Source of the DNA: Opitutus sp.
Lineage (GTDB): Bacteria > Verrucomicrobiota > Verrucomicrobiia > Opitutales > Opitutaceae
Assembly: GCA_013821985.1 (NCBI GenBank)
Contig: PNJQ01000019.1
Span: 1 to 51,711, forward strand
Reading direction: 5' to 3'
Length of the DNA: 51,711 nucleotides
A program made the position numbers and the translations under genes. The notes under the pieces are model-generated. The model made no database searches, was not told where the DNA came from, and saw only the letters and a list, made by a program, of their open reading frames with translations. Position 1 is the stretch's first letter. Each line of letters opens with the position of its first letter. This document shows, piece by piece, positions 1-8,408 of this stretch.

Positions 1-1409
1 AGGCCGGTGTCCTCGGTGAATTTTTGCACGCGCTTGTGCTTCACGCTGATTCCCTCGTCGGCGCCGAGCGCGAGGTCGAATTTCTCGCCGGCCATGACGG
101 TGCGCAGCTGGCTGGTGGCGACAAACGTGCCGTCGAGGAACACATTCATCGCGCCGGCGAGCAGCGGAAATTCGGAGTTGTTGGCGACCTTCGCGGTGAG
201 AAACGCGGTCTGCTGGCGCTTCGGCACCGTGAGATATTCGGGCGCGGCGCCGAGGCGCGTGCTCATGATCGGAACTTTTTGCGCGGTGCCGTCGCTCGGA
301 ATCGAGGCAGTCGTGGCGATCTTGAACGAGGCGCTGGTCGCGCCGGCTTCGATGGCGGCGCTGGCCATGCCGGCATCGTATTCCGGGGGCGGCGGTGCGC
401 CGGCCGCATCGGTGGTGAACGCCTGCATGTTCACCTCGCGCGGAGCGTTGGCGGCGGTCGGGGCAGCGTAAGCCATCTTCGCGCGAGCGGAGTTGGCGCG
501 GTCCATCTCGGCGCGGCGCGCCTGCTCGAGCGCCACCGGATTGAAAATATCGAGATTCCACGCGGTGAGTTTCGGCGCCGCGCCACCGAGCGACGGCCGG
601 GCGGTCGAGAGCGTGAGCGCGACGTCCTTCCAGTCTTCGCCGGTGTTCTGGCGCACGACGCCGAAGTAGCCGAGTGCGACCGCGCGCTCGGTGCTGAGCA
701 CGCGTGCGTCGTAACTTGGCACCCAGTTGGCGCCGCCGACCGTGTAGGAAAGTGCGAGATCGAGATTGCCGGCCTGCGTCGCCGCGACGCGCACGACGAC
801 CGTCTTGTAACCGCGTCCGCCGGAGCCGCGCAGTTCGTTCATCTGCCGTTCGAGCGCGTTGATTTTTTCCGCGAGCGCCTCGCGCTGCGCGTCGATTTTT
901 TGCACGGCGGCGGCGAGCTCCACGAGCTGTTTCTGCCCGAACTCGAGCGTGGCGCGCACGTCTTCAAGCTTCGGGCGATCAACGTCCTTGCCGCCGGGCG
1001 CGACCGCGCCGTTGATAAATTGCACGATCGCCTCGCGCTGGCTCGCGAGCACGCCGGATTCGTCCTGCAGCTTGCGATCGTCGGCGCGCAGCGCGCGGAG
1101 CTGCTCCTCAAGCTGCTTCACGCGCTCATTCGGCGTGAAATCGACAAACGTGCGCTTCGCGCTCACGTCGAGGATCTGCGCCTGGGCGGTGCCACGCCCG
1201 CTGACTTGCAGCGACTGATCGAGCAGCGACTCCGGCAGGTTGGCGAAGACGAGTTCGATTTGTCCACCGGCCAATTCGACGGTGGCGGTGCGGGTGATGA
1301 CGGCGCGGTCGGTATAGACCGTAACGGCGGAGATTTTTGAATCGACTGGGGCGGCGCAAACAGCGGCGACCAGGGCAAGGAATAGGGCGGAGAGCCGGAG
1401 TAATTTCAT
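1..1409 (-). CDS. Mucoidy inhibitor MuiA family protein (DUF4140/DUF4139), partial at left edge
   Basis: The reading frame runs leftward from ATG at 1409 and leaves the window without a stop, so the C-terminus is missing. The first ~20 residues (MKLLRLSALFLALVAAVCAA) form a signal peptide, so the protein is exported. A DUF4140-like N-terminus follows (SKISAVTVYTDRAVITR, then LPESLLDQSLQVSGRG), then a coiled coil of about 100 residues rich in Glu, Gln and Arg, then the start of DUF4139 (VGGANWVPSYDARV, TGEDWKDVALTLSTARP). This is the normal order in the MuiA family, whose biochemical role is unknown. It lies 90 bases downstream of, and in the same direction as, the small regulator gene. Confidence 0.9.
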   Translation of the reverse strand, partial: MKLLRLSALFLALVAAVCAAPVDSKISAVTVYTDRAVITRTATVELAGGQIELVFANLPESLLDQSLQVSGRGTAQAQILDVSAKRTFVDFTPNERVKQLEEQLRALRADDRKLQDESGVLASQREAIVQFINGAVAPGGKDVDRPKLEDVRATLEFGQKQLVELAAAVQKIDAQREALAEKINALERQMNELRGSGGRGYKTVVVRVAATQAGNLDLALSYTVGGANWVPSYDARVLSTERAVALGYFGVVRQNTGEDWKDVALTLSTARPSLGGAAPKLTAWNLDIFNPVALEQARRAEMDRANSARAKMAYAAPTAANAPREVNMQAFTTDAAGAPPPPEYDAGMASAAIEAGATSASFKIATTASIPSDGTAQKVPIMSTRLGAAPEYLTVPKRQQTAFLTAKVANNSEFPLLAGAMNVFLDGTFVATSQLRTVMAGEKFDLALGADEGISVKHKRVQKFTEDTG

Positions 1410-1499
1410 GGCGGAGGGTGGTGACAGACAACGGACAAGGGCGGAGCTTCTTAGGCGCAACCGGCCAAAAGCGCAACAAACCGCTGTGTCGCGGGAAGT

Positions 1500-1790
1500 T
1501 CAGCGCTCTTCGATCAGTTCGAGCAGCCGGCCGATCTTACAGTGTGCTTCGAGCGGGTGCCGCAGGCGGTAGCTGCGGTTGATCTTGTAGCGGTTGCGCT
1601 GCCCCTCGCGGGAGCGCGTGAGGACCCCCTCTTCCTCGAGCGCGCTGACGATGGCGTGCACCGCGCGCTCGGTGATCCCCACCTGCTGCGCGACCTCGCG
1701 CAGGGTGATGGCCTCGTTCTGGGCGAGACAAACGAGCACGTGCGTGTGATTTGTCAGGAACGTCCAGCCGGAAGGAGCGGGGGTGGCCAT
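1500..1790 (-). CDS. Small winged-helix (MarR/ArsR-like) transcriptional regulator
   Basis: A 96-residue protein that is almost entirely one winged helix: recognition-helix region LREVAQQVGITERAVHAIVSAL, then the wing EEEGVLTRSREGQRNRYKIN. The tail RLRHPLEAHCKIGRLLELI may be a dimerisation helix. Its single Cys gives no obvious metal or thiol switch. It is divergent from the SbtA-like bicarbonate permease with 88 bases between the two starts, and codirectional with the MuiA-family gene. Control of the permease, itself or both is an inference from position. Stand-alone winged-helix proteins of this size next to SbtA-like permeases are a plausible regulatory pairing, but no ligand can be read from the sequence. 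Confidence 0.78.
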   Translation of the reverse strand: MATPAPSGWTFLTNHTHVLVCLAQNEAITLREVAQQVGITERAVHAIVSALEEEGVLTRSREGQRNRYKINRSYRLRHPLEAHCKIGRLLELIEER

Positions 1791-1820
1791 GCCGGGAGAA
1801 TGGGGAGCGGGCCCGCGTTT

Positions 1821-1846
1821 TCAAGAATTCTAAATAATGAATTTGA
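1821..1846. promoter_or_regulatory. AT-rich imperfect inverted repeat in the regulator/permease divergent region
   Basis: TCAAGAATTC (1821-1830) and GAATTTGA (1839-1846) form an imperfect inverted repeat in an unusually AT-rich island between the two divergent starts. It is a reasonable operator candidate for the adjacent winged-helix protein. This is inference from position and symmetry only. Confidence 0.3.
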
Positions 1847-1878
1847 CTTCATGTTCTATTTTTCACTTTCAGCTTGGT

Positions 1879-2904
1879 ATGGAATTACTCGCCACACTCG
1901 CCCAGAGCCTGCTCTCGCCCATGGTGCTGGCCTTTCTGCTCGGGCTCATTGCGGCGCTCGTGCGCAGTGATTTGAAAATTCCGGAGCCGCTCTACGCCGC
2001 GATGACGATTTACCTGCTGTTCGGCATCGGGCTCAAAGGCGGCGCAAAGCTGGATGGCGTTTCTCCCGCCGATTTCGCGGGACCTGCCGTCGCAGCCGTC
2101 GCGCTTTGCCTCGTGATTCCGGCGTGGTCGTTCGCGATTCTCCGCCGCTTCGGGCGCTTGAGCGCGGACGATGCCGGCGCCGTTTCCGCGCACTATGGGT
2201 CGGTCTCGGTGGTCACCTACGGCGCCTGTGTGGCGTTCCTGGAGGCGCGCCAGGTTCCGCAGGAAGGATTTCTGCCCGCGCTGCTCGCGCTGATGGAGGT
2301 GCCCGGCATCGTGGTCGCCTTGCTCTTGGCCCAGCTCGCCCGCCGCGCGCCTGCGCCGGCCTTGGTGCCGGCGCGCAGCCACGCTTTTCTCGCTCCCGGT
2401 TTCGAGGCCGCTCCCTGGGGCAAGCTTCTCCACGAACTCTTCACCAGCAAAGGCATCCTGCTGCTCCTGGGTGGCCTGCTGATCGGGCTCGCTTCCGGTC
2501 AAACGGGTTACCAGCAGGTCGGACCGTTCTTCGATGTTCCGTTCCGCGGGGTGCTCACGATCTTCCTGCTAGAGATGGGGCTCGTCACCGGCCGCCGCCT
2601 TGGCGATTTGCGGTCAGCGGGATTTTTCCTGGGCATTTTTGCGTTGTTGATGCCGCTGCTCCACGGGTTGCTCGGGGTGTGGGTCGCGCGCAACGTCGGT
2701 CTTTCCCTCGGCGGCGCGACCGCCCTCGGCACCCTGGCCGCGAGCGCGTCCTACATCGCCGCACCCGCCGCGGTGCGCGTCGCGCTTCCGCAAGCGAATC
2801 CGGCGCTCTATGTGACCGCCTCGCTCGCGATTACTTTCCCGTTCAATCTCGTCCTCGGGATTCCACTCTATTTCGGCTTCGCATCGTGGCTCTATGCCGC
2901 TTGA
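1879..2904 (+). CDS. Sodium-dependent bicarbonate transport family permease (SbtA-like)
   Basis: A 341-residue polytopic inner-membrane protein with about ten hydrophobic segments. The N-terminus (LLSPMVLAFLLGLIAAL followed by SDLKIPEPLYAAMTIYLLFGIGLKGG) is the signature of the SbtA/DUF897 family. Family members in cyanobacteria take up bicarbonate with sodium; here the substrate is inferred. I start at ATG 1879 because the family begins just before LLSP; the ATG at 1837 would add 14 residues not seen in the family. Residues ~160-190 form the usual central cytoplasmic loop. No cognate PII-like SbtB gene is beside it, so the divergent winged-helix protein is the only visible candidate regulator. 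Confidence 0.85.
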   Translation: MELLATLAQSLLSPMVLAFLLGLIAALVRSDLKIPEPLYAAMTIYLLFGIGLKGGAKLDGVSPADFAGPAVAAVALCLVIPAWSFAILRRFGRLSADDAGAVSAHYGSVSVVTYGACVAFLEARQVPQEGFLPALLALMEVPGIVVALLLAQLARRAPAPALVPARSHAFLAPGFEAAPWGKLLHELFTSKGILLLLGGLLIGLASGQTGYQQVGPFFDVPFRGVLTIFLLEMGLVTGRRLGDLRSAGFFLGIFALLMPLLHGLLGVWVARNVGLSLGGATALGTLAASASYIAAPAAVRVALPQANPALYVTASLAITFPFNLVLGIPLYFGFASWLYAA

Positions 2905-2947
2905 AAATTCCGTCGCGCGCCGCGCTGGCCCGCGCCACGGTGGCGGC

Positions 2948-3790
2948 ATGAGTTCCCTGGCCGGCCAAGTCGTCATCATCACCGGAGCTTCGTCCGGCAT
3001 TGGCGAAGCCACCGCGCGACGCCTCGCGCGGGGTGGTGCGAGGATTGTCATCTCCGCTCGTCGGCAGGACCGGCTCGACGCGCTCGCGCGCGAACTCGAT
3101 CCCACGGGCGCGAACGTCTTCGCCATCGCGGGCGATGTGACAAACGAGACCGATCGACAACGGCTCGTGCGTGCGACGCTGGAGAAATTCAGCCGCATCG
3201 ACGCGCTAGTGAACAACGCCGGCTACGGCACGCGCGGGCCAGTCGAAATCGTCCCGGTCGATGCGATCCGGAAAAATTTCGAGACGAACGTCTTCTCGCT
3301 CATCGCGCTCACGCAGCTCGTCGCGCCGCACCTGCGCGCGCAGCGCAGCGGCACGATCGTGAACATCGGCTCCGTCGCCGGTCGCATCGCGCGTCCGCTC
3401 TCGAGCATCTACGATTCGACCAAGCACGCGCTCGAGGCGCTGACCGACGGCCTGCGCGGCGAACTCAAACCCTTCGGCGTGCGCGTGACGCTGATCCGCC
3501 CCGGCTACATCGTGACCGAGTTCGTCGAAGCCGCGAACGCCGCGTCCGATAAATATCTGGAGAACGCGGGGCCGTATGAGCCGTTCATGGCGGGCTTCCG
3601 CCTCGGCTACCAAAAGCTCCGCCGCGTCGCCGGACATCCCGACGACATCGCGCGCCTCGTCCAACACGCGCTCACGTGCGCCAACCCCGCGCCGCGCTAC
3701 GCCGCGCCCTTCCACGCGAAAGCCTTTCTGTTCCTGAAATGGATTTTGCCCGGCCGCGTGCTTGAGCGAATCACGCGCCTGCGCATGTGA
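2948..3790 (+). CDS. Short-chain dehydrogenase/reductase (SDR) oxidoreductase
   Basis: A 280-residue classical SDR. The Rossmann dinucleotide motif TGASSGIG is near residue 14, NNAGYG is near 93, the catalytic Ser is in IVNIGSVAG, and the YxxxK pair is YDSTK. Arg in ISARRQDR after beta-2 suggests NADP(H) preference. The PG motif (LIRPGYIVTEF) is present, and the C-terminal FLKWILPGRVLERITRLRM may associate with membrane. The substrate cannot be read from sequence. The start is ATG 2948, immediately before the first beta strand; an upstream ATG at 2894 adds only a low-quality extension. It starts 43 bases after the bicarbonate permease and converges with uvrC. Confidence 0.9.
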   Translation: MSSLAGQVVIITGASSGIGEATARRLARGGARIVISARRQDRLDALARELDPTGANVFAIAGDVTNETDRQRLVRATLEKFSRIDALVNNAGYGTRGPVEIVPVDAIRKNFETNVFSLIALTQLVAPHLRAQRSGTIVNIGSVAGRIARPLSSIYDSTKHALEALTDGLRGELKPFGVRVTLIRPGYIVTEFVEAANAASDKYLENAGPYEPFMAGFRLGYQKLRRVAGHPDDIARLVQHALTCANPAPRYAAPFHAKAFLFLKWILPGRVLERITRLRM

Positions 3791-3825
3791 GCCGGAGCGG
3801 TGGCGAGGCCTCGCGGCTTTGTGGC

Positions 3826-3874
3826 GCAGGCCTCTTGCCTGCTCCGGAATACGTGCAGGCTGGAAGCCTGCACT
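3826..3874. repeat. Double palindrome between convergent SDR and uvrC genes
   Basis: Two GCAGGC-type hairpins lie side by side: GCAGGC...GCCTGC (3826-3842) and the near-perfect GTGCAGGCT-gga-AGCCTGCAC (3853-3873). The last base of the second element is the first base of the uvrC stop codon on the minus strand. The hairpins may act as a bidirectional terminator or RNA stabiliser. They belong with the other paired palindromes in this window. Confidence 0.75.
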
Positions 3875-5399
3875 ACTCTGAGGCCGCGGCTTCGCTGGTC
3901 TCGTCCGAGGACGGCGACTCGCGCTGCCCGGTCAGAAAAGCCTGCAACTCCGTCGCGAACTTCCGGCCGAAGCCCGGGACTTCCGCGATCTGCTCCGCCG
4001 TGGCGCTGCGCAGTTTCTCAATCGAGCCGAAGTGCGCGAGCAGCGCGACGCGGCGCACGTCGCCGAGGCCCGGGAAATCGTCGAGCACGCTTTCGCGGAT
4101 TTTGCGCGAGCGGAGGTCGGCGTTGTAGGTGTTGGCAAAGCGATGCGCCTCGTCGCGCAGGCGCTGGAGGATATTCAGGCTGGGGTGCGAGAGCGGCAGG
4201 TTGAGCGGCGCGCGCGCGTCGGGGAAAATGATCGTCTCGTGCTTCTTCGCGAGGCCGATCATGGGCGGCGGGGGCGCCTCAATGGCGAGAAACGCCTTCA
4301 ACGCCGCGGCGATCTGGCCGCGCCCGCCATCGATCACCACGAGATCGGGAAATTGCTTCTGCTCTTCGAGCAATCGCTTGTAGCGGCGGGTGACGACCTC
4401 CTCCATCGCACGAAAATCGTCGTTGCCGATGAAGCTCTTGATGGAAAAGCGCCGATAGTTCGCCTTGTCGGGCACGCCGTCGGTGAAATGCACCATCGAC
4501 GCGACGACAAACGTGCCGCTGATGTGCGAGATGTCGAAACACTCCATGTGCACGGGTGGACCGGGCAGATGCAACGCCTCGCCGAGCGCGCGCAGCGCCT
4601 CCTCGTTCGGTCGCAGGCGCGTGAGGTCGCGGGTGAATTTGCGGGTGCGCGACAGCGTGCGCTCAAGCGCCTGCACGACGTCGCGGAGTTCGGCCGCCTT
4701 TTCGAATTCCTGTTTCGCCGCACGTTCGCGCATCTCGGCTTTCAATTCCGACAGCCACTCGCGGCTCTTGCCGTCGAGAAAATCACAAGCCTGCTCCACC
4801 CGCGCCCGGTAATCAGCGACGGTGACCTCGTTGGGCCAGCCGTAGAGTTCGGCGCGCACGTCCTCGTAGAGTTTGTAGCGGCCGTCGGGCAGCTTCACCG
4901 GGAACGCGTCGCCGAGCAGCACGCCAAACTGCTTGCGCATCGACGCAAGCGTGCGGCGCAGCAGGCCGGAGTGCGCGAACGGCCCGAAATAGCGCGAACG
5001 GTCCTCCTTGCGGAAACGCGTCAGCGCGAAGCGCGGCATCTCGTCCTCGAGATTGATGCGGACAAGCAGGAAGCGTTTGTCGTCGGTGAAGTCCGTGTTG
5101 TATTTCGGCCGCCACTGTTTGATCAGCTTGCCCTCGAGCAGCAGCGCCTCGGGCTCGGACTTCACTTCGATCGTTTCGAAGTCGGCGATCATCTCGATCA
5201 ACGTCCGGATCTTCGGCTGGTGCCGGAGCTGGCGCGTGCGCCCGGGTTGAAAATACGAGGCGACGCGCTTTTTGAGACTCTTCGCCTTGCCCACGTAGAT
5301 GATGCGGCCGAGCCGGTCCTTCATCAGATAGACGCCGGGCCGCTCGGGCAACAGCCGGAGCTTCTCGCGGATCGCGTCGGTGTAACGGGCTTCAGGCAT
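3873..5399 (-). CDS. uvrC: Excinuclease ABC subunit C
   Basis: UvrC makes the 3' and 5' incisions in nucleotide excision repair with UvrA and UvrB. Order of parts: GIY-YIG nuclease (RPGVYLMKDRLGRIIYVGKA, ~residues 20-100), a UVR motif (ERAAKQEFEKAAELRDVVQAL, ~210), the RNase H-like C-terminal nuclease (MECFDISHISGTFVVASMV; VVIDGGRGQ; GLAKKHETI), and a helix-hairpin-helix tail (DDFPGLGDVRRVALLAHFGS; AEQIAEVPGFGRKFA). At 508 residues it is about 100 shorter than the E. coli protein, but all catalytic blocks are present. ATG 5399 was chosen; an upstream ATG adds 11 residues without family support. Nothing adjacent suggests an SOS operon. Confidence 0.97.
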   Translation of the reverse strand: MPEARYTDAIREKLRLLPERPGVYLMKDRLGRIIYVGKAKSLKKRVASYFQPGRTRQLRHQPKIRTLIEMIADFETIEVKSEPEALLLEGKLIKQWRPKYNTDFTDDKRFLLVRINLEDEMPRFALTRFRKEDRSRYFGPFAHSGLLRRTLASMRKQFGVLLGDAFPVKLPDGRYKLYEDVRAELYGWPNEVTVADYRARVEQACDFLDGKSREWLSELKAEMRERAAKQEFEKAAELRDVVQALERTLSRTRKFTRDLTRLRPNEEALRALGEALHLPGPPVHMECFDISHISGTFVVASMVHFTDGVPDKANYRRFSIKSFIGNDDFRAMEEVVTRRYKRLLEEQKQFPDLVVIDGGRGQIAAALKAFLAIEAPPPPMIGLAKKHETIIFPDARAPLNLPLSHPSLNILQRLRDEAHRFANTYNADLRSRKIRESVLDDFPGLGDVRRVALLAHFGSIEKLRSATAEQIAEVPGFGRKFATELQAFLTGQRESPSSDETSEAAASE

Positions 5400-5436
5400 G
5401 GGACGGCCACGAAGAGGCGCGAAAAAGCACAAAAAG

Positions 5437-5820
5437 TCAGGCCTGAGTCATCAGGTATTTCTTCACGTGCAAAACGGGAGCGCCGAAGTTGATGAGCAGG
5501 CCGGTCTCGGTTCGGCTTGAGCGTAGATAGCCGAGCAGTTGTGCGACGTGCTCGTCCACCACGGCACGCACCGCCTTCAACTCCACCACCAACCGATCTT
5601 CGACCAGCAGATCGGCGTGAAAGTCGCCCAGCAGGGTTCCGTCCTCGTCGAAGACGGCAATCGGATGCTGCTGGAGCACCTTTACCCCGGCTTTCCGCAG
5701 TCGATGCGCCAAGGCATTTTCATAAATGCGTTCGAGATGTCCGTGGCGATGGAAGCGATGAATGGCGAAGCTGGTTTCGCGGACGACATCACAGAGTTCG
5801 TTGATCGAGGCTGCGTTCAT
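5437..5820 (-). CDS. GxxExxY family protein (PD-(D/E)XK nuclease-like fold)
   Basis: A 127-residue protein carrying the name-giving motif GHLERIYENAL, followed by FHADLLVEDRLVVELKAVRAV, which holds the D...E-x-K residues of a PD-(D/E)XK nuclease core. The C-terminal block LINFGAPVLHVKKYL is also typical. The family (TIGR04256-type) is widespread in Verrucomicrobia, Planctomycetes and Bacteroidetes, often as scattered single genes, and has no settled function. It lies 37 bases upstream of uvrC in the same orientation, so cotranscription is possible. Whether this reflects a DNA-repair link is unknown. ATG 5820 opens the conserved region directly. Confidence 0.9.
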   Translation of the reverse strand: MNAASINELCDVVRETSFAIHRFHRHGHLERIYENALAHRLRKAGVKVLQQHPIAVFDEDGTLLGDFHADLLVEDRLVVELKAVRAVVDEHVAQLLGYLRSSRTETGLLINFGAPVLHVKKYLMTQA

Positions 5821-5928
5821 TTTCGTGGCTTGTTGTGCCTCTTTGTGGCCCCAAAGACGCGTTGTTAGAAACGTTCGGCGGCTGGCATTTTCTTTTTTTC
5901 GGGCTACGGTCCGGGCTTGGACAGCTCC

Positions 5929-7248
5929 ATGGCCGCACACCCTTCGAACAATTCCCAGCCCCCGCCCGCTGGCAAATCAACTCCGCGCTTCGAGTTGATC
6001 ACCTTGGGTGATGAATTGCTCCTCGGCCTCACGGCCAACTCGCACCTGACGTGGATCGGCTCGCAACTCGGCCGACGCGGCGTGCTCCTTGAGCGCCATG
6101 TTACCATTACCGACGAGGCGCCGGCGATCGCCGCGCAATTCGCCGAAAGTTGGGCGCGGGCGGACGTCGTCATCACCACCGGCGGTCTCGGACCGACCTG
6201 CGACGACCGCTCGCGCGAAGTGGTGGCGGACATCCTCGGTCAGGAACTCGTGTTCGACGCCGGCATCATGCGCGCGATCGAAGAGCGGTTCGCGAAGTTC
6301 AACCGCCCGTGCACGCCGAACAACCGCAAGCAGGCGTTCCGGTTTTCACGCGGCGAAGTGCTGCCGAACCCGAACGGCACCGCCCCCGGACTCTGGGTGC
6401 AACAGGACGGCAAGGTGCTGGTGATGCTGCCCGGCCCGCCGAACGAACTGCAGCCGATCTTCCTCGAGCAAGTCGTGCCGCGTCTCGCGCAGCTCGGTCT
6501 CATCAGCGAACAGGAAAGCTACATTCAGATCCGCACCGCCGGCGTCGGTGAATCGATGCTCGAAACGCGCTTCCAGCCCATCTTCGATCGGCATCCCGGA
6601 CTGGGCATCGCCTATTGCGCCCACCAATGGCAGGTCGATTGCCGCATCAGCTCGGCCAATGGGCGCTACTCGCGCGCGGCATTGCAACAGATCGCGGACG
6701 AGTGCGTCGCGTTGCTCGGCGACGATTTCATCTGCTTCGGCCACGATCCGCTCGCCAAGGTCGCATCGGACCACCTGCGCAACCACGGTCGCACCCTCGC
6801 TGTCGCCGAGTCGTGCACGGGCGGGTTGCTCGCGAACAGTTTCACGGACATCTGCGGCGCTTCGAAATTCTTCATGGGCGGCATCGTCAGCTACAGCAAC
6901 GACGCGAAGATGCTGCTGCTCGATTGCCCCGAGTGCCTGCTCTCGCAACACGGTGCCGTAAGCGCCGAGTGCGCCGTGGCGATGGCCTCGGGCGTGGCGG
7001 AACAATTGAGCGCCGACTACGGGCTCGCGATCACTGGCTACGCCGGGCCGACCGGCTCGCACGAAGACAATCCCACCGGCACGATCTACATCGGCATGCA
7101 TTCGCCGCTCGGGGATTGGTCCAAAAAACTCAGTTATCCGGGCCAGCGACAGACGGTGAAACTCCGCGCCGTCACGGCCGCGATCGACTGGCTCCGGCGC
7201 GAAGTCGTGCGCGAGGCGCGCCGCGCCGAAAGCCCGATGGTGAATTGA
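5929..7248 (+). CDS. cinA: CinA family protein (competence/damage-inducible; NMN deamidase domain)
   Basis: A 439-residue two-domain protein. The N-terminal ~175 residues are a MoCF/COG1058 domain (FELITLGDELLLGLTANSH, TTGGLGPTCDDRSRE, LPGPPNEL), linked in homologues to ADP-ribose pyrophosphatase activity. The C-terminal ~165 residues are the PncC-type nicotinamide-nucleotide amidase (VAESCTGGLLANSFTDICGAS, GGIVSYSNDAKMLLL, GYAGPTGSHEDNPTGTIYIG); Ser of AESCTGG is the catalytic nucleophile. Together they suggest salvage of pyridine nucleotides. ATG 5929 is used; a TTG at 5917 is an alternative. No recA neighbour is present. Confidence 0.93.
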   Translation: MAAHPSNNSQPPPAGKSTPRFELITLGDELLLGLTANSHLTWIGSQLGRRGVLLERHVTITDEAPAIAAQFAESWARADVVITTGGLGPTCDDRSREVVADILGQELVFDAGIMRAIEERFAKFNRPCTPNNRKQAFRFSRGEVLPNPNGTAPGLWVQQDGKVLVMLPGPPNELQPIFLEQVVPRLAQLGLISEQESYIQIRTAGVGESMLETRFQPIFDRHPGLGIAYCAHQWQVDCRISSANGRYSRAALQQIADECVALLGDDFICFGHDPLAKVASDHLRNHGRTLAVAESCTGGLLANSFTDICGASKFFMGGIVSYSNDAKMLLLDCPECLLSQHGAVSAECAVAMASGVAEQLSADYGLAITGYAGPTGSHEDNPTGTIYIGMHSPLGDWSKKLSYPGQRQTVKLRAVTAAIDWLRREVVREARRAESPMVN

Positions 7249-7390
7249 GGCGGGCTCGTGCCCGTTGAGCCGCCCGCAGGACACTCTGCGTTGGTGGGGC
7301 GCTTGCGCGCCACCCCAGATCGATTTCGATGTGAGGCACACGTGAGTTGCACGCCAGCGCGCAACCTACCTCGACCACCGCTCAGCCGCG

Positions 7391-7423
7391 AAAAAGCCGC
7401 GGCGTGTTCAGGCGCCGCGGCTT
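7391..7423 (-). terminator. Rho-independent terminator of the outer-membrane protein gene
   Basis: Read on the minus strand, AAGCCGCGGCG, an 8-base loop and CGCCGCGGCTT form an 11-bp hairpin that runs into TTTTT. It lies about 25 bases after the stop of the leftward barrel gene. Confidence 0.82.
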
Positions 7424-7448
7424 CGCACACACTATCCCAATTTTTCGC

Positions 7449-8096
7449 TCAGTAGCGGTAGTTCACACCGACGCGATAGGTCATGTTCGAGTCGTCGTCG
7501 CGCGAGACGCCGCCCATGACGGAGAACTTTTCGTTCAGCCAGTAGTTCGCCTTTGCCCCGAATTCGAACGCGCCGTTGTCGGAGCCCTCGGTGATGTCCG
7601 TGTAGCGCACGAACGGCGTGACGGTGAACGCCGACGCGAGTTCGAACTCGGCGCCGACGCCCACCCCCCACGCAAACGAGTTGTCGCTCGTGCCGCCGAA
7701 CTTCTGCCACACCCAGCCCACGCCGACCTCGGCGTAGGGCTTGATGCCATTGTAATTCGTGTAGGCGCGTGCCCCGAGCAGCAGGCTGTGCTGCGTGAGG
7801 CGCGAGCCGAAGATGCGATCGCTGCGGGTGTAATCATATTCGAGCATCGAATCGAGGCCGTCGCGCACGGCCTGGTTGAACGCGATCGTGTAGCTGCTCG
7901 CGTCGATGCCGGTGTCATCGAGATCGACGAAGCCATACGACAGCGAAGCGTAGTTCTGGCCGAGCAGGCCGGAGGCGCGCGTGACCGGCGCGAGTTCGGT
8001 CGCGGGCACCGTGGTCTGCGCGAACGCCGACGTGGCGAGGCCGAGCGATGCCGCTGCAGCCAGGAGAAAGGATTTCAGACTGATGTAGTTTTTCAT
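7449..8096 (-). CDS. Outer membrane beta-barrel protein
   Basis: A 215-residue exported protein: the signal peptide MKNYISLKSFLLAAAASLGL...AFA is followed by alternating-polarity strands rich in aromatic residues (YASLSYGFVDLD, YAEVGVGWVWQKFG, FTVTPFVRYTDITEG, FEFGAKANYWLNEKFSVMGG). It ends NYRY, and a C-terminal aromatic residue is the usual signal for the barrel-assembly machinery. The size fits an 8- or 10-strand barrel of the OmpA/OmpX-like superfamily. No ligand can be inferred. It is monocistronic: a strong terminator follows it and about 310 bases separate it from the divergent peroxiredoxin gene. Confidence 0.82.
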   Translation of the reverse strand: MKNYISLKSFLLAAAASLGLATSAFAQTTVPATELAPVTRASGLLGQNYASLSYGFVDLDDTGIDASSYTIAFNQAVRDGLDSMLEYDYTRSDRIFGSRLTQHSLLLGARAYTNYNGIKPYAEVGVGWVWQKFGGTSDNSFAWGVGVGAEFELASAFTVTPFVRYTDITEGSDNGAFEFGAKANYWLNEKFSVMGGVSRDDDSNMTYRVGVNYRY

Positions 8097-8408
8097 ACGG
8101 TGTTTGGTTGGCGCGTGCGCGATGCCGACACGAATGCCAGCGCCCCGCACACGCGGATGAAAACACGGCCCGCGGCGCGAAGTTCCGGCCGAAAAATTTC
8201 CCGTCGCGCGGAACCTGTGCGGCGGCCGCTTGTCGGGCGCGCGGTTTTTTCCCGATGGCGGGACGCGTGGCGTGGTGCGCTGCGGTTTTCTGACAATTTA
8301 TTTTTGTGGGCGCATCTGCGCGAAGCCTCGCAGCGTAATTTCGCTGTCCGCCGCACCGCCGCTTGCAACGCCTCCGCGGGCGACTAGGCTCCAAACACCG
8401 CTTCACCC
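8097..8408. other. 312-base divergent intergenic region
   Basis: No convincing gene. Most of it is GC-rich; an AT-rich patch at about 8287-8309 (TGACAATTTATTTTTGTG) sits 100 bases before the peroxiredoxin start and is the likeliest promoter area for that gene. No clear operator symmetry was seen. Confidence 0.4.

Noticed and set aside
24-1340. Long plus-strand frame across the MuiA-family gene
   Set aside because: It is antisense to a well-supported protein; the translation is Arg/Gly/Ala-rich without domain features, a normal effect of high GC.
4032-5492. 486-codon plus-strand frame opposite uvrC
   Set aside because: Antisense shadow of UvrC, with compositional bias and no recognisable motif.
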